Positions 14,544 through 22,621 are shown, counted from the stretch's first letter. The stretch: DNA of 33,190 bases from JADHMP01 sp016779985 (GCA_016779985.1 JADHMP010000015.1:1-33190), one strand, 5' to 3'. Numbers and translations are program-made. Notes: generated from the sequence alone by a model not told the origin.

Positions 14544-15806
14544 TTATTCTCTGACTCTTTTTCCAGCGTAAGCAATTGATCCGTGCTCAGAAAGGTCAAG
14601 TCCACCCATTTCTTCTTCTTCAGTAACGCGAAGACCAATAGTACTTTTAAGGATAAGGAAGACCACAAATGAAGTTACAAGTGCCCATACCATGTAGGCT
14701 ACAGCGCCAATGAGTTGAGCAACAAACTGAGTGCCGCCACCTCCATTGAAGAGACCAATACCAGTGTCACCATCAACACCCCATAGACCTATGACGATAG
14801 TTCCCCAAAAACCAGCTACTCCGTGAACAGATACTGCTCCAATAGCGTCATCAATTTTGAGTTTCTTCTCGATCAATTCTATTGAGAATACTACTATAAT
14901 TCCTCCAATTAGACCTGCCATTACAGCACCTTGAGGAGTCATGTTACCACATCCAGCTGTAATACTTACTAAACCCGCTAGCGTACCATTTAAGGAGTGA
15001 GCCAAGTTAGGTTTTCCAAGATAGAACCATGTGGTAAACAATGCACCTAAGGCTCCTGCAGCAGCAGCTAAGTTAGTTACTAAAACAACATTAGAGGCAC
15101 CCACAGCATCGTCACCTCCCCATGCTAACTGTGATCCACCATTAAAGCCGAACCATCCTAACCATAAGATGAATACTCCCATGGTGGCTAATATTTGGTT
15201 GTGCCCTGGAATAGGGTTTACTTTTCCGTCTTCATATTTTCCAATTCTAGGACCGACCATGTAGGCAGCAACAAGAGCGGCAAAACCACCTACTCCGTGT
15301 ACAATAGACGAACCAGCAAAATCAATAAAACCTAATTCTGTTAGCCATCCAGATCCTTGCCACTGCCATCCACCAGAAATAGGATAGATAACTGCTGTCA
15401 TAACAAGAGTAAAAATTACATAGGTTTGAAATTTTGTTCTACCTGCAATGGCACCTGAAACGATTGTTGCTGCAGTTGCGGCGAACATGGTTTGGAAAAA
15501 TAAATCAGCTCCTTCACCTTGAAACAATCCGCTCCAAAAAAGCCATCCGTTAGAAGTATCACCATACATAAGTGAGTATCCAATTAACCAATAAGTGATT
15601 GAACCTACACAAATGTCAAGCAAGTTTTTCATTGCGATGTTAACCGCATTTTTTGCTCTAGTCATCCCTGCTTCCACAAGTGTGAATCCAGCCTGCATAA
15701 AGAATACTAAAATTCCTGAGAGAAGCATCCAAAGCATGCCCATGTCTCCTTCAATAGCAGCTGTATCTTGTATGAAAAGAGGCAAATTTAAAAGTAATGA
15801 GTTCAT
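14544..15806 (-). CDS. amt: Ammonium transporter, Amt family (first copy)
   Basis: 420 aa. Asp162 in IDFAGSS, twin histidines His170 (VHGVGGFAAL) and His328 (SVHGVAGFWG), WLGWFGFNGGS (215-225) and the tail GGLDLSEHGSIAYAG identify it. Eleven helices are expected in the inner membrane. The N-terminus FIQDTAAIEGDMG may be a cleaved or extra segment. It starts 18 bases after the porin stop, so the two are almost surely one transcript. It differs from the second copy in loop lengths and in the N-terminus, suggesting different affinity or P-II interaction. Confidence 0.95.
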   Translation of the reverse strand: MNSLLLNLPLFIQDTAAIEGDMGMLWMLLSGILVFFMQAGFTLVEAGMTRAKNAVNIAMKNLLDICVGSITYWLIGYSLMYGDTSNGWLFWSGLFQGEGADLFFQTMFAATAATIVSGAIAGRTKFQTYVIFTLVMTAVIYPISGGWQWQGSGWLTELGFIDFAGSSIVHGVGGFAALVAAYMVGPRIGKYEDGKVNPIPGHNQILATMGVFILWLGWFGFNGGSQLAWGGDDAVGASNVVLVTNLAAAAGALGALFTTWFYLGKPNLAHSLNGTLAGLVSITAGCGNMTPQGAVMAGLIGGIIVVFSIELIEKKLKIDDAIGAVSVHGVAGFWGTIVIGLWGVDGDTGIGLFNGGGGTQFVAQLIGAVAYMVWALVTSFVVFLILKSTIGLRVTEEEEMGGLDLSEHGSIAYAGKRVRE

Positions 15807-15824
15807 AATTTTTTACGTTTTAAA

Positions 15825-16850
15825 TTAAAATGAATAGATTGCAGCCAAAACAAATGAACTTAAGCTGTCAGCTGTTTTTGTTGGTGAAACAGCGAAGATT
15901 TCTGAAGAACAAGTGTCAATTCTAAATTCTGGTTTGAAAATAAAATTACCTGCTGAGTAGCTTCCTGTAAGTGTTAAAGAGAAGTTATCTGCATCCCCAG
16001 AGTCAACTAATGCACCAAAACCGTCTGTTTCTGAGAAAAATTCGCCTCTTAGACCAATTGCAAAGCTATCGCTTGTTGTAATTTGTGGATAAAGAGCTAC
16101 TCCAGCAAATCCAGTGTCTCCAGCAAGAGAAGCAGTTGTGGCATTTATTCCTAAAAAGAAACTATCGCTTAGGTTAAATCCACCTGTGTAGTCAATTTGT
16201 GCATAATCTTCTCCGCCCAAGAAATTAATATATTGTCCATAAAGACCAAGCTGGGCACCAAAAGCAGTGTATCGAGAATAATTAGCTTCTGTCTCATCAG
16301 TTTGGTTAAAAACACCTAACATAAGTGAAATGTCATCTGAGAGTGCAAAATCTGCTTTCACACCAGTGTGTGAGAAAGGACCGTAAGAAAACATGTATGA
16401 AGTTGAATAATTAAAATTAGCAACTGGCGAAATAACTTCATACCCTAAAAAGGTGTTAAAATTTCCAAGTGTAATTGTGACCCCATCTGATAAGTTATAA
16501 TACACATATAGCTGGTTAACTAATTCGGAAGAATTTCCGACAGATCCGAATACTGCGTTTGAACCTCTTGGTCCAAATACGACATCGGCAACAAAACCTG
16601 ATTTTTCTCCTTCATAGGAAACAATAAAGTTTGCCATACCTAATGCAAAACCATTAAGATCGGCAAATGACGTCCCTGGCGCTACGGGATCTTCTGAAAA
16701 GCTGGCTCTAAAATAGGAATCAACACTACCACTAAAATTAAATGTGGGTGCTGGTTCTTCTGATGTTTCTTCATCTTGAGCGTGCAAGAAAGAATAGTTT
16801 AGACATACAATTGTTAGTCCTAAAATTAAATACGTTTTAATGTTTTTCAT
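15825..16850 (-). CDS. Outer-membrane beta-barrel porin (BBP2-type), first gene of the ammonium cluster
   Basis: 341 aa. Signal peptide MKNIKTYLILGLTIVCLNYS ending FLHAQ, an acidic linker (DEETSEEPAP), then FNFSGSVDSYFRASF and a long series of alternating strands rich in Gly, Ser, Tyr and Phe, ending with a C-terminal aromatic (AAIYSF), as outer-membrane barrels do. It looks like the Bacteroidota putative beta-barrel porin-2 family. It lies 18 bases before amt; by context it could let ammonium or small nitrogen solutes enter the periplasm, or merely be nitrogen-regulated. Specificity cannot be read. A TACTTTTG box lies just upstream. Confidence 0.8.
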   Translation of the reverse strand: MKNIKTYLILGLTIVCLNYSFLHAQDEETSEEPAPTFNFSGSVDSYFRASFSEDPVAPGTSFADLNGFALGMANFIVSYEGEKSGFVADVVFGPRGSNAVFGSVGNSSELVNQLYVYYNLSDGVTITLGNFNTFLGYEVISPVANFNYSTSYMFSYGPFSHTGVKADFALSDDISLMLGVFNQTDETEANYSRYTAFGAQLGLYGQYINFLGGEDYAQIDYTGGFNLSDSFFLGINATTASLAGDTGFAGVALYPQITTSDSFAIGLRGEFFSETDGFGALVDSGDADNFSLTLTGSYSAGNFIFKPEFRIDTCSSEIFAVSPTKTADSLSSFVLAAIYSF

Positions 16851-16873
16851 AGTTATAAATTTTATTAATGAAC

Positions 16874-16881
16874 CAAAAGTA
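16874..16881 (-). promoter_or_regulatory. -7 box upstream of the porin-amt operon
   Basis: Minus-strand TACTTTTG, an exact TAnnTTTG match, 24 bases before the porin ATG. No TTG is placed well upstream, and I see no sigma-54 GG-N10-GC site in the 181-base gap. Confidence 0.4.
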
Positions 16882-17031
16882 TTTCTTATTGTGTTTAACT
16901 TTCTAAGTTTCCAGTTTGAAGATTATACTTTTATTAATATTCAAAAAAATGATAAAAAAAAATGGGGTTCTGATAAATTCTGAGTATTGATTTTACGAAA
17001 ATATCAGAAAATGTGGTGTTCTACAAAATGC

Positions 17032-17400
17032 CTAAAACTTGACAAGGAAGTTGCCTACAACCACGGCAGATAGTCCACTAATTATGCTTAAGGCTGTATA
17101 AATAAAGAAACTCAAGAGGTTTCCAGATTTGATTAAGTGCAAACTTTCTGCACTAAAAGTGGAGAAAGTTGTGAGTCCACCGCAAAAACCAACAACAGCA
17201 AATAAATATAATTCAGATCGAGCACTGTCATTTCTAATTGCTAATCCTAACAAAATACCAATGATAAAACAACCTAGAAAATTGGCCACCAAAGTGGGCC
17301 ATGGGAAACTATATTTTGGGTGTGCAAAAGTTTGACTAATAATATAACGAATTATGCTACCTACTCCTCCTCCAAGAAAAACAATTAATAAATTTTTCAT
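17032..17400 (-). CDS. crcB: Fluoride channel Fluc/CrcB
   Basis: 122 aa, four spans. It exports fluoride as a dual-topology dimer. Conserved features: GGGVGSIIRYI (10-20, Arg18), NFLGCFIIG (40-48, pore Asn40), GFCGGLTTFSTFSAE (71-85) with the central Na+-site and the phenylalanine box Phe79/Phe82. One copy only is seen, so a homodimer is expected. Its start overlaps the upstream 62-aa gene by four bases. No fluoride riboswitch fits in the short leader. Confidence 0.95.
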   Translation of the reverse strand: MKNLLIVFLGGGVGSIIRYIISQTFAHPKYSFPWPTLVANFLGCFIIGILLGLAIRNDSARSELYLFAVVGFCGGLTTFSTFSAESLHLIKSGNLLSFFIYTALSIISGLSAVVVGNFLVKF

Positions 17401-17585
17401 TTCTGGGTGAGTACTTTTATACTTAGTAGCACAAAAAAAGCTATTAAAAAACCAATTAAAATTTTATAGCTCCCTTTAAAATATTCTTTCTGTTTTTGTT
17501 TATCACTTTTATAAGCAAAAATTACGGCCAAAGTAAAGCCAATGAAAAAAAGGGCAGCAAACACAAGTTGGCCTTTGGTGAACAT
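17397..17585 (-). CDS. Small two-span membrane protein upstream of crcB
   Basis: 62 aa from ATG 17585; the frame could extend to 17624 but that would use most of the 53-base divergent gap, and MFTKGQLVFAALFF is a natural start. Two hydrophobic helices (about 6-24 and 38-57) are separated by a Lys-rich loop SDKQKQKEYFKGSY. I recall similar short proteins next to crcB in Flavobacteriia but know of no function. The ATGA overlap shows translational coupling. Confidence 0.65.
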   Translation of the reverse strand: MFTKGQLVFAALFFIGFTLAVIFAYKSDKQKQKEYFKGSYKILIGFLIAFFVLLSIKVLTQK

Positions 17586-17596
17586 GATTGTTTTTT

Positions 17597-17611
17597 TTTC
17601 TAAATTAGAAA
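17597..17611. promoter_or_regulatory. Palindrome TTTCTAA-A-TTAGAAA in a divergent gap
   Basis: Perfect 7-base arms around one base, in the 53-base gap between the crcB unit and the MazG-like gene. A further half-site TTAGAAA lies about 20 bases to the right. The position suits an operator, but no regulator is known, and AT-rich palindromes may be accidental. Confidence 0.3.
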
Positions 17612-17638
17612 TTAATTTAATCAAATTAGAAAAACCGA

Positions 17639-18031
17639 ATGATTAAAAAACCTGTCGAAGCAGTGACTGCATTTCATCAAGCTTTTGGGTTAAATGTTTC
17701 CACAAACCCAACTGTTGATTTGCCTGAAGAGATAAAAAAATTACGCTACAATTTGATGAAAGAAGAAAATGAGGAATATTTAGAAGCCATTAAAAATGAT
17801 GATCTTGTTGAGGTTGCAGATGCACTTGGTGACATGCTCTACATATTATGTGGCACAATAATTAGCCATGGACTACAAGACAAAATGGAATCTATTTTTG
17901 ACGAAATTCAAAGAAGCAATATGAGTAAATTAGATTCCAACGGAAAACCTATCTACAGGGAAGATGGAAAAGTAATGAAAGGCCCACACTATTTTAAACC
18001 CAATATAGCCGCTATTTTGAAAGAGCCATAG
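17639..18031 (+). CDS. MazG-like nucleotide pyrophosphohydrolase
   Basis: 130 aa, all-alpha. The metal-binding motifs are KEENEEYLEA (41-50: Glu42, Glu43, Glu45, Glu46) and EVADALGDMLY (58-68: Glu58, Asp61, Asp65), the E-x2/3-E and E-x2-D pattern of the MazG/HisE/dUTPase-alpha superfamily. It should hydrolyse a nucleoside triphosphate to the monophosphate and pyrophosphate, probably house-cleaning. A C-terminal tail (KPIYREDGKVMKGPHYFKPN) is typical of the subgroup with a phosphoribosyl-ATP pyrophosphohydrolase-like annotation. It overlaps the ilvE 3' end by 20 bases. Substrate unknown. Confidence 0.85.
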   Translation: MIKKPVEAVTAFHQAFGLNVSTNPTVDLPEEIKKLRYNLMKEENEEYLEAIKNDDLVEVADALGDMLYILCGTIISHGLQDKMESIFDEIQRSNMSKLDSNGKPIYREDGKVMKGPHYFKPNIAAILKEP

Positions 18032-19076
18032 TAGGCACAGCCCTTCGCCATCCAAATGGATCTTCGCTCTGATTGTATTGTATGGAAGTGATTTTGGTTT
18101 TGAGCAACTCGGCTACAGAATCATCTATTTTATCAAGTTCGTAGCGTTTATCTTTATATCCAAAACTATTTATTGGGCTGATGACAACCGCTGTGCCTGA
18201 ACCAAAAATTTCTTTCAAAGAGTGGTCGTTATTGGCAGAAAGTAATTCATCAACTGAAATTTGACGTTCTTCAACCCTAATAGCTAAACTTTTAGCAATA
18301 TCAATCACACTTTTTCTAGTGATACCATCTAAAATTCTATCGCTTATAGGAGCGGTAACAAGGGTGTCATTAATTCTAAAAAAGATATTCATTGTTCCTG
18401 CTTCTTCAAGATATTGGTGAGATTTAGCATCGGTCCAAATAATCTGCTGATATCCTTTTTCAAGTGCGAGAGCTGTAGGATAAAATTGAGCTGCATAATT
18501 TCCAGCTGCTTTAGCAAAACCAACACCTCCACTGGCTGCTCTACTGTAATGTTCTGCAATCAATACGTTTAACTCACCACTATAATAAGCCCTAACCGGA
18601 GCACAAATGATAATGAAGGTATACTCTTTTGAGGCTGAAGCCTGAACACCTGCCTGACTAGCATAACAAAAAGGTCTTACATATAAGGAGTTCCCTATTC
18701 CTGGTTTGATCCATTCTTGATCCAAATTGAGTAAGGTTTCCAATCCATTAAAAAAATAGTCTTCTGGAAACTCAGGTATGCAAAGGCGTTTGGCAGATTT
18801 ATTTATACGATGAAAATTTTCTTCAGGTCTAAACAACCAAACACCTCCTTGATTATCCTTAAAAGCCTTCATTCCCTCAAAAACCGCTTGCCCATAGTGC
18901 AATGCACTCATCGAAGGGCTAATTGTTAAAGGACCATAGGGCAAAATTTCAGGGGTTTGCCATGCGCCCTCACGATAGTGACAAATCATCATATGATCTG
19001 TAAACTGTTCTCCAAAATTCAAATTGTTGAAATCAACTTGATGAATTCTAGATTCTGAAACTTGTCTAATGTGCAT
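18012..19076 (-). CDS. ilvE: Branched-chain amino acid aminotransferase
   Basis: 354 aa, PLP-dependent fold type IV. It moves the amino group between glutamate and leucine, isoleucine or valine. The PLP lysine is Lys189 in GFAKAAGNYAAQ; LEEAGTMNIFF (223-233) and PLTISPSMSALHYGQAVFEG (49-68) are the family signatures, and SGTAVVISP near the C-terminus binds the cofactor phosphate. The length and sequence place it in the longer IlvE group (about 355 aa) common in Bacteroidota and eukaryotes. It is a single gene with a convergent overlap. Confidence 0.94.
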   Translation of the reverse strand: MHIRQVSESRIHQVDFNNLNFGEQFTDHMMICHYREGAWQTPEILPYGPLTISPSMSALHYGQAVFEGMKAFKDNQGGVWLFRPEENFHRINKSAKRLCIPEFPEDYFFNGLETLLNLDQEWIKPGIGNSLYVRPFCYASQAGVQASASKEYTFIIICAPVRAYYSGELNVLIAEHYSRAASGGVGFAKAAGNYAAQFYPTALALEKGYQQIIWTDAKSHQYLEEAGTMNIFFRINDTLVTAPISDRILDGITRKSVIDIAKSLAIRVEERQISVDELLSANNDHSLKEIFGSGTAVVISPINSFGYKDKRYELDKIDDSVAELLKTKITSIQYNQSEDPFGWRRAVPTMALSK

Positions 19077-19188
19077 CCTTAAACCTTTATACTTACGAAA
19101 TTAAATATTAATTTCAACAAATAATGAAATCTAGTTAGAATAGTTTTATAAGTAATGCTATCTATAGTCATAAAACCAATTTAAATTT

Positions 19189-19848
19189 TTGGAATATCAA
19201 CTTTTTATTACAGCCGATGGGAGCCCCACTTTGTATCTTCCGCAATGGGATGAATATTATCATTCTAAACATGGCGCGATGCAAGAGTCAACCTATGTGT
19301 TTATTCAACAAGGTCTTGATTTTTGGCATCAAAACCACCCAAAAAAAACACAATGTGATGTATTTGAAATGGGGTTTGGAACAGGTTTAAATGCTTATTT
19401 AACAGGCTTGGAAGCTGAAAAAATAAAGGTGAATATAAACTACTACACTATTGAACCTCACCCCTTGCCGGTTGATAGTATAAAACTCGAACAGGGTAAA
19501 AAAGAAAAAATATTTTTTGAAGCATTGCATCAAACTCCATGGGAAACATGGGAAACAATAAGCCCTTTTTTCAGTCTTTTTAAGGCCAATAATAAAATAG
19601 AGGATTTTATACCTCAGCAAACCTATGACTTAATATATTATGATGCCTTTGGATCACGCGTGCAACCGGAATTATGGTCTCCAAAAATTTTAACACCTTT
19701 GCTTCAATGTCTTAAGCCCGGGGGTGTTTTTGTCACCTATGCAGCTCTTGGTCATTTAAAAAGAACCTTACAATCCCTTGGTCTTGAGGTTCACAAACTA
19801 CCGGGAGCTCCAGGGAAAAGGCATATGATAAGAGCAATATTATGCTAA
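19189..19848 (+). CDS. mnmD: tRNA mnm5s2U-type methyltransferase (MnmD domain)
   Basis: 219 aa. It should methylate nm5s2U to mnm5s2U at the wobble position of tRNAs for Lys, Glu and Gln. The SAM site is FEMGFGTGLNAYL (59-71), and the signature DAFGSRVQPELWS (152-164) with the N-terminal TADGSPTLYLPQWDEYYHSK marks the DUF752/MnmC-N family. It is the stand-alone form without the MnmC2 oxidase. The start must be TTG at 19189: an in-frame stop at 19171-19173 leaves no ATG in between, and the N-terminus then fits the family. Confidence 0.9.
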   Translation: MEYQLFITADGSPTLYLPQWDEYYHSKHGAMQESTYVFIQQGLDFWHQNHPKKTQCDVFEMGFGTGLNAYLTGLEAEKIKVNINYYTIEPHPLPVDSIKLEQGKKEKIFFEALHQTPWETWETISPFFSLFKANNKIEDFIPQQTYDLIYYDAFGSRVQPELWSPKILTPLLQCLKPGGVFVTYAALGHLKRTLQSLGLEVHKLPGAPGKRHMIRAILC

Positions 19849-19868
19849 ATTTATACTTTTAAAATGCT

Positions 19869-20777
19869 ATGAAAATACTAATCACCGGTGCCACTGGAAT
19901 CGTAGGGAAACCCTTAGTTGAGAAGCTTAGGAGTCAAAATATTCCAATCCATTTTCTCACTACAAAAAAATCAAAACAAAATGATTTTTCAGAAGCTAGA
20001 GGGTTTCATTGGAACCCTAAAAAAAATCAAATAGAGGAGTCTTGTTTTGAGGGGGTAACTCACCTCATCCATTTAGCGGGTGCTTCTATCTCCAAGCGTT
20101 GGACTGTTAAACATAAAAGAGAAATTAGAGAAAGCAGGGTGCTAGGGACACGACTATTATTGGATACTTTGAAAAAATTAAATAAAAAACATACTGTTAA
20201 ACATGTTGTTGCAGCTTCAGCTATAGGTTGCTACCCTTCAAATTTTGACCACTTTCAAGACGAGTCCGCTGACGTACATGATGATAGCTTTTTATCTTCG
20301 GTGGTTTTGGACTGGGAAAATACGATCGATGATTTTGAATCATTAAATATTACAGTAACCAAATTGAGAATAGGATTAGTATTGTCAACTTCTGGAGGTG
20401 TTATTCCTGCCTTAAAATGGCCAACTAAACTAGGAGTATTGGCCGCGATTGGAAACGGAAAACAGGGGCAATCTTGGATTCATGTTTCTGATTTAGTGAA
20501 TTTATTTGTTATAGCATCACAAGAAGGTTGGAAAGGAACATACAACGCCGTGGCACCCAATCCTGTTACTCAGAATGAGTTTATGAAGCAATTGGCTAGT
20601 GCCTTTGGCCGTTTTGTTTGGCTGCCACCAATACCAAAATTTGTTATTCGAATGCTATATGGGTCAATGAGCATTGTTCTGTTTAATAGTCATTGGATAA
20701 AGGCTGATAAAGTCTTGGCTAAAGGATTTGAATTTAGATATGTTGAATTGAACAAAGCCCTAACAAATTTAATCTGA
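19869..20777 (+). CDS. TIGR01777-type NAD(P)-dependent epimerase (SDR family)
   Basis: 302 aa. Rossmann motif GATGIVGKP (7-15, GxxGxxG). The LAGASISKRWT block at about 70-80 and LRIGLVLSTSGG at about 167-178 are family marks, and the C-terminal DUF1731 part includes LPPIPKFVIRMLYGSMS. Related to E. coli YfcH; the function is unknown though the fold predicts a sugar-nucleotide or similar oxidoreductase. It follows mnmD by 20 bases. Confidence 0.88.
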   Translation: MKILITGATGIVGKPLVEKLRSQNIPIHFLTTKKSKQNDFSEARGFHWNPKKNQIEESCFEGVTHLIHLAGASISKRWTVKHKREIRESRVLGTRLLLDTLKKLNKKHTVKHVVAASAIGCYPSNFDHFQDESADVHDDSFLSSVVLDWENTIDDFESLNITVTKLRIGLVLSTSGGVIPALKWPTKLGVLAAIGNGKQGQSWIHVSDLVNLFVIASQEGWKGTYNAVAPNPVTQNEFMKQLASAFGRFVWLPPIPKFVIRMLYGSMSIVLFNSHWIKADKVLAKGFEFRYVELNKALTNLI

Positions 20778-20780
20778 CAT

Positions 20781-20813
20781 TTTGGCAAAATAATAGTTTT
20801 GGCAATACATTTG
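20781..20813 (+). promoter_or_regulatory. Promoter of the grpE-dnaJ operon
   Basis: TTTG at 20781-20784, a spacer of 21 bases and TACATTTG at 20806-20813: an excellent match to the flavobacterial TTTG-N17-23-TAnnTTTG promoter, so the vegetative sigma factor transcribes it. The grpE ATG is 27 bases further on. Confidence 0.75.
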
Positions 20814-20839
20814 CCCTCAGTAAATTTTAAACAGCGATT

Positions 20840-21373
20840 ATGGCAAAGAAAAATACAACGACGACCACGAAAGCATCGTCAAAAAAAAAACCTGTGAGAA
20901 AGTCTTCTAGCGCTTCTAAACCCAACAAAACAAAGCAATTAGAAGAAGCTTTAAGTGCAGAAAAAGAGAAGTATTTACGTCTTTTTGCTGAATTTGAAAA
21001 TTATAAAAAGCGAACTTCAAAAGAACGCTTAGAATTGTTTAAAACAGCTAACCAAGAAGTCTTAACAGCATTGATTCCTGTGCTAGATGATTTTGATCGA
21101 GCCAAAGAGCAAGCCCAAAAGATGGATACTACCGCCGAAGTGGATGGGTTTATTTTGATTCACAACAAGTTTGTTGAAATATTGAAAAGCCAAGGCTTAG
21201 AAGCTTCAGTGGTTGAAAAAGGAACTACGTTCGACGCGGACCTCCATGAGGCAATAACACAAATTCCTGTCCCCACAGAAGCAGAAAAAGGAAAAATAAT
21301 TGATGTCATAGAAAAAGGATATCAACTTGGAGAAAAAATCATTCGCTACCCTAAAGTGGTAGTTGGGCAATAA
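20840..21373 (+). CDS. grpE: Nucleotide exchange factor GrpE
   Basis: 177 aa. It releases ADP from DnaK so that the chaperone cycle continues. A flexible Lys/Ser/Thr-rich N-terminus (1-30) precedes a long coiled coil (33-95), a helix bundle and the C-terminal beta domain with LHEAITQIPVP (135-145) and the GrpE signature GYQLGEKIIRYPKVVV (160-175). The stop is four bases before the dnaJ start, so the two cochaperones are one transcript; dnaK is not in the window. Confidence 0.96.
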   Translation: MAKKNTTTTTKASSKKKPVRKSSSASKPNKTKQLEEALSAEKEKYLRLFAEFENYKKRTSKERLELFKTANQEVLTALIPVLDDFDRAKEQAQKMDTTAEVDGFILIHNKFVEILKSQGLEASVVEKGTTFDADLHEAITQIPVPTEAEKGKIIDVIEKGYQLGEKIIRYPKVVVGQ

Positions 21374-21377
21374 AATC

Positions 21378-22475
21378 ATGAAGGAAGATTATTACGACAT
21401 ATTAGGAATTTCTAAAGGAGCATCAGAGGCAGAAATTAAAAAAGCTTACCGAAAGAAAGCAATAGAATTTCATCCTGATAAAAATCCTGGCGACACTAAT
21501 GCTGAAGCAAAATTTAAAAAAGCAGCGGAAGCCTATGAGGTATTGAGTGATTCTCAAAAAAGAGCGCAATACGATCAATTTGGACATGCAGCCTTTGAAG
21601 GAGGGCAAGGTTTTGGTGGAAGTATGAATATGGATGACATATTTAGTCAATTTGGAGATATTTTCGGTAGTGCTTTTGGTGGTGGCTTTTCTAGCGGTGG
21701 TCAGCGCAGACGAAAGGGGACTGATATGCGCATCAGAGTAAAACTTACACTTGAAGAGATTGCTAAAGGGGTAGAAAAAAAACTTAAGGTTCCAAGAAAA
21801 GTTCAAGCCGATGGCGTTCGTTATGGGAATTGTTCTACCTGCAAAGGAACTGGTCAAATTACTAAAATTGCTAACACAATTTTAGGAAGAATGCAAACTG
21901 CCACAACCTGTACAACATGCGGGGGGGCTGGTCAAACTCTTTTAAATAAGCCCTCTGGTGCTGACGCAAATGGTATGATCAAAAAGGAGGAAACGGTTTC
22001 AGTAAAGATACCTGCAGGGGTAGAGGAGGGAATGCAATTGAAAGTAAGTGGCAAAGGAAATGAAGCACCTGCAAATGGTATTTCTGGAGATCTTTTGGTT
22101 GTTATTGAAGAATTAGAACATGAGAACTTTGTGAGAGAAAACCAGCACTTGCATTATGATCTTTATATCAGTTTTTCAGAGGCTGCTTTGGGAATTTCTA
22201 AAGATATTAATCTGTTAGAAGGAAAAGTGCGAATCAAACTTGATTCTGGAATTCAATCAGGTAAAACCCTCAGACTACGCAATAAAGGATTGCCTAGTCT
22301 TAATCGATATGGAAATGGGGATCTTCTTGTTCATGTGAATGTATGGACACCCAAAGAGCTTAACAGAGAACAAAAACAATTTTTTCAAAAGATGATGGAG
22401 GATGAAAATTTCCAGCCAAATCCTGAAAAATTTGAAAAATCATTCTTTGAAAAAGTTAAAGATATGTTTGCTTGA
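21378..22475 (+). CDS. dnaJ: Chaperone DnaJ (with a single CxxCxGxG pair)
   Basis: 365 aa from ATG 21378; an in-frame ATG at 21363 lies within grpE and is rejected. It stimulates DnaK ATPase and delivers substrates. The J domain (1-66) has HPD at 32-34; a Gly/Phe region follows (71-110). The zinc region has only CSTCKGTG (152-159) and CTTCGGAG (178-185), so one zinc instead of the usual two from four motifs. The substrate-binding beta domains and the C-terminal dimerization helix (SFFEKVKDMF) are intact. The reduced zinc region recurs in flavobacterial DnaJ as I know it. Confidence 0.95.
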   Translation: MKEDYYDILGISKGASEAEIKKAYRKKAIEFHPDKNPGDTNAEAKFKKAAEAYEVLSDSQKRAQYDQFGHAAFEGGQGFGGSMNMDDIFSQFGDIFGSAFGGGFSSGGQRRRKGTDMRIRVKLTLEEIAKGVEKKLKVPRKVQADGVRYGNCSTCKGTGQITKIANTILGRMQTATTCTTCGGAGQTLLNKPSGADANGMIKKEETVSVKIPAGVEEGMQLKVSGKGNEAPANGISGDLLVVIEELEHENFVRENQHLHYDLYISFSEAALGISKDINLLEGKVRIKLDSGIQSGKTLRLRNKGLPSLNRYGNGDLLVHVNVWTPKELNREQKQFFQKMMEDENFQPNPEKFEKSFFEKVKDMFA

Positions 22476-22480
22476 TTTTT

Positions 22481-22508
22481 TTTGTATTAAAAATTTGTGA
22501 TATATTTG
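22481..22508 (+). promoter_or_regulatory. Possible promoter between dnaJ and the mscS-like gene
   Basis: TATATTTG at 22501-22508 matches TAnnTTTG; TTTG at 22481-22484 is 16 bases upstream, slightly short. Transcription would begin near 22515, just at the first hairpin. Confidence 0.35.
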
Positions 22509-22513
22509 AACTG

Positions 22514-22538
22514 ACACTAACAACTTTAGTGTTAATTT
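22514..22538 (+). terminator. First hairpin after dnaJ
   Basis: The arms ACACTAA / TTAGTGT around a 5-base loop are followed by TAATTTTT. It is a weak AT-rich stem that could help to end the dnaJ transcript. Confidence 0.45.
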
Positions 22539-22560
22539 TTCTTTTTCATAGCAATTTTTT

Positions 22561-22592
22561 CCCATCCTTTAACGAGGATGGGTTTTGTTTTT
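22561..22592 (+). terminator. Strong terminator upstream of the mscS-like gene
   Basis: A perfect 7-base GC-rich stem CCCATCC / GGATGGG with an 8-base loop and TTTTGTTTTT. It ends grpE-dnaJ transcription, or a short transcript starting near 22515. Confidence 0.85.
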
Positions 22593-22621
22593 AATAGTAA
22601 ATTGTATCCAAATTAGTTCCC

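Noticed and set aside
13234..15828. Short plus-strand frames within the amt genes
   Set aside because: They are shadows of the Ala/Gly-rich Amt genes on the opposite strand.
16851..17031. A sigma-54 promoter for the ammonium cluster driven by the NtrC-like regulator
   Set aside because: No GG-N10-GC site was found in the gap; only a vegetative-type TACTTTTG box.
21423..21857. A 144-codon minus-strand frame in dnaJ
   Set aside because: It is antisense to a certain gene and has no recognisable sequence.
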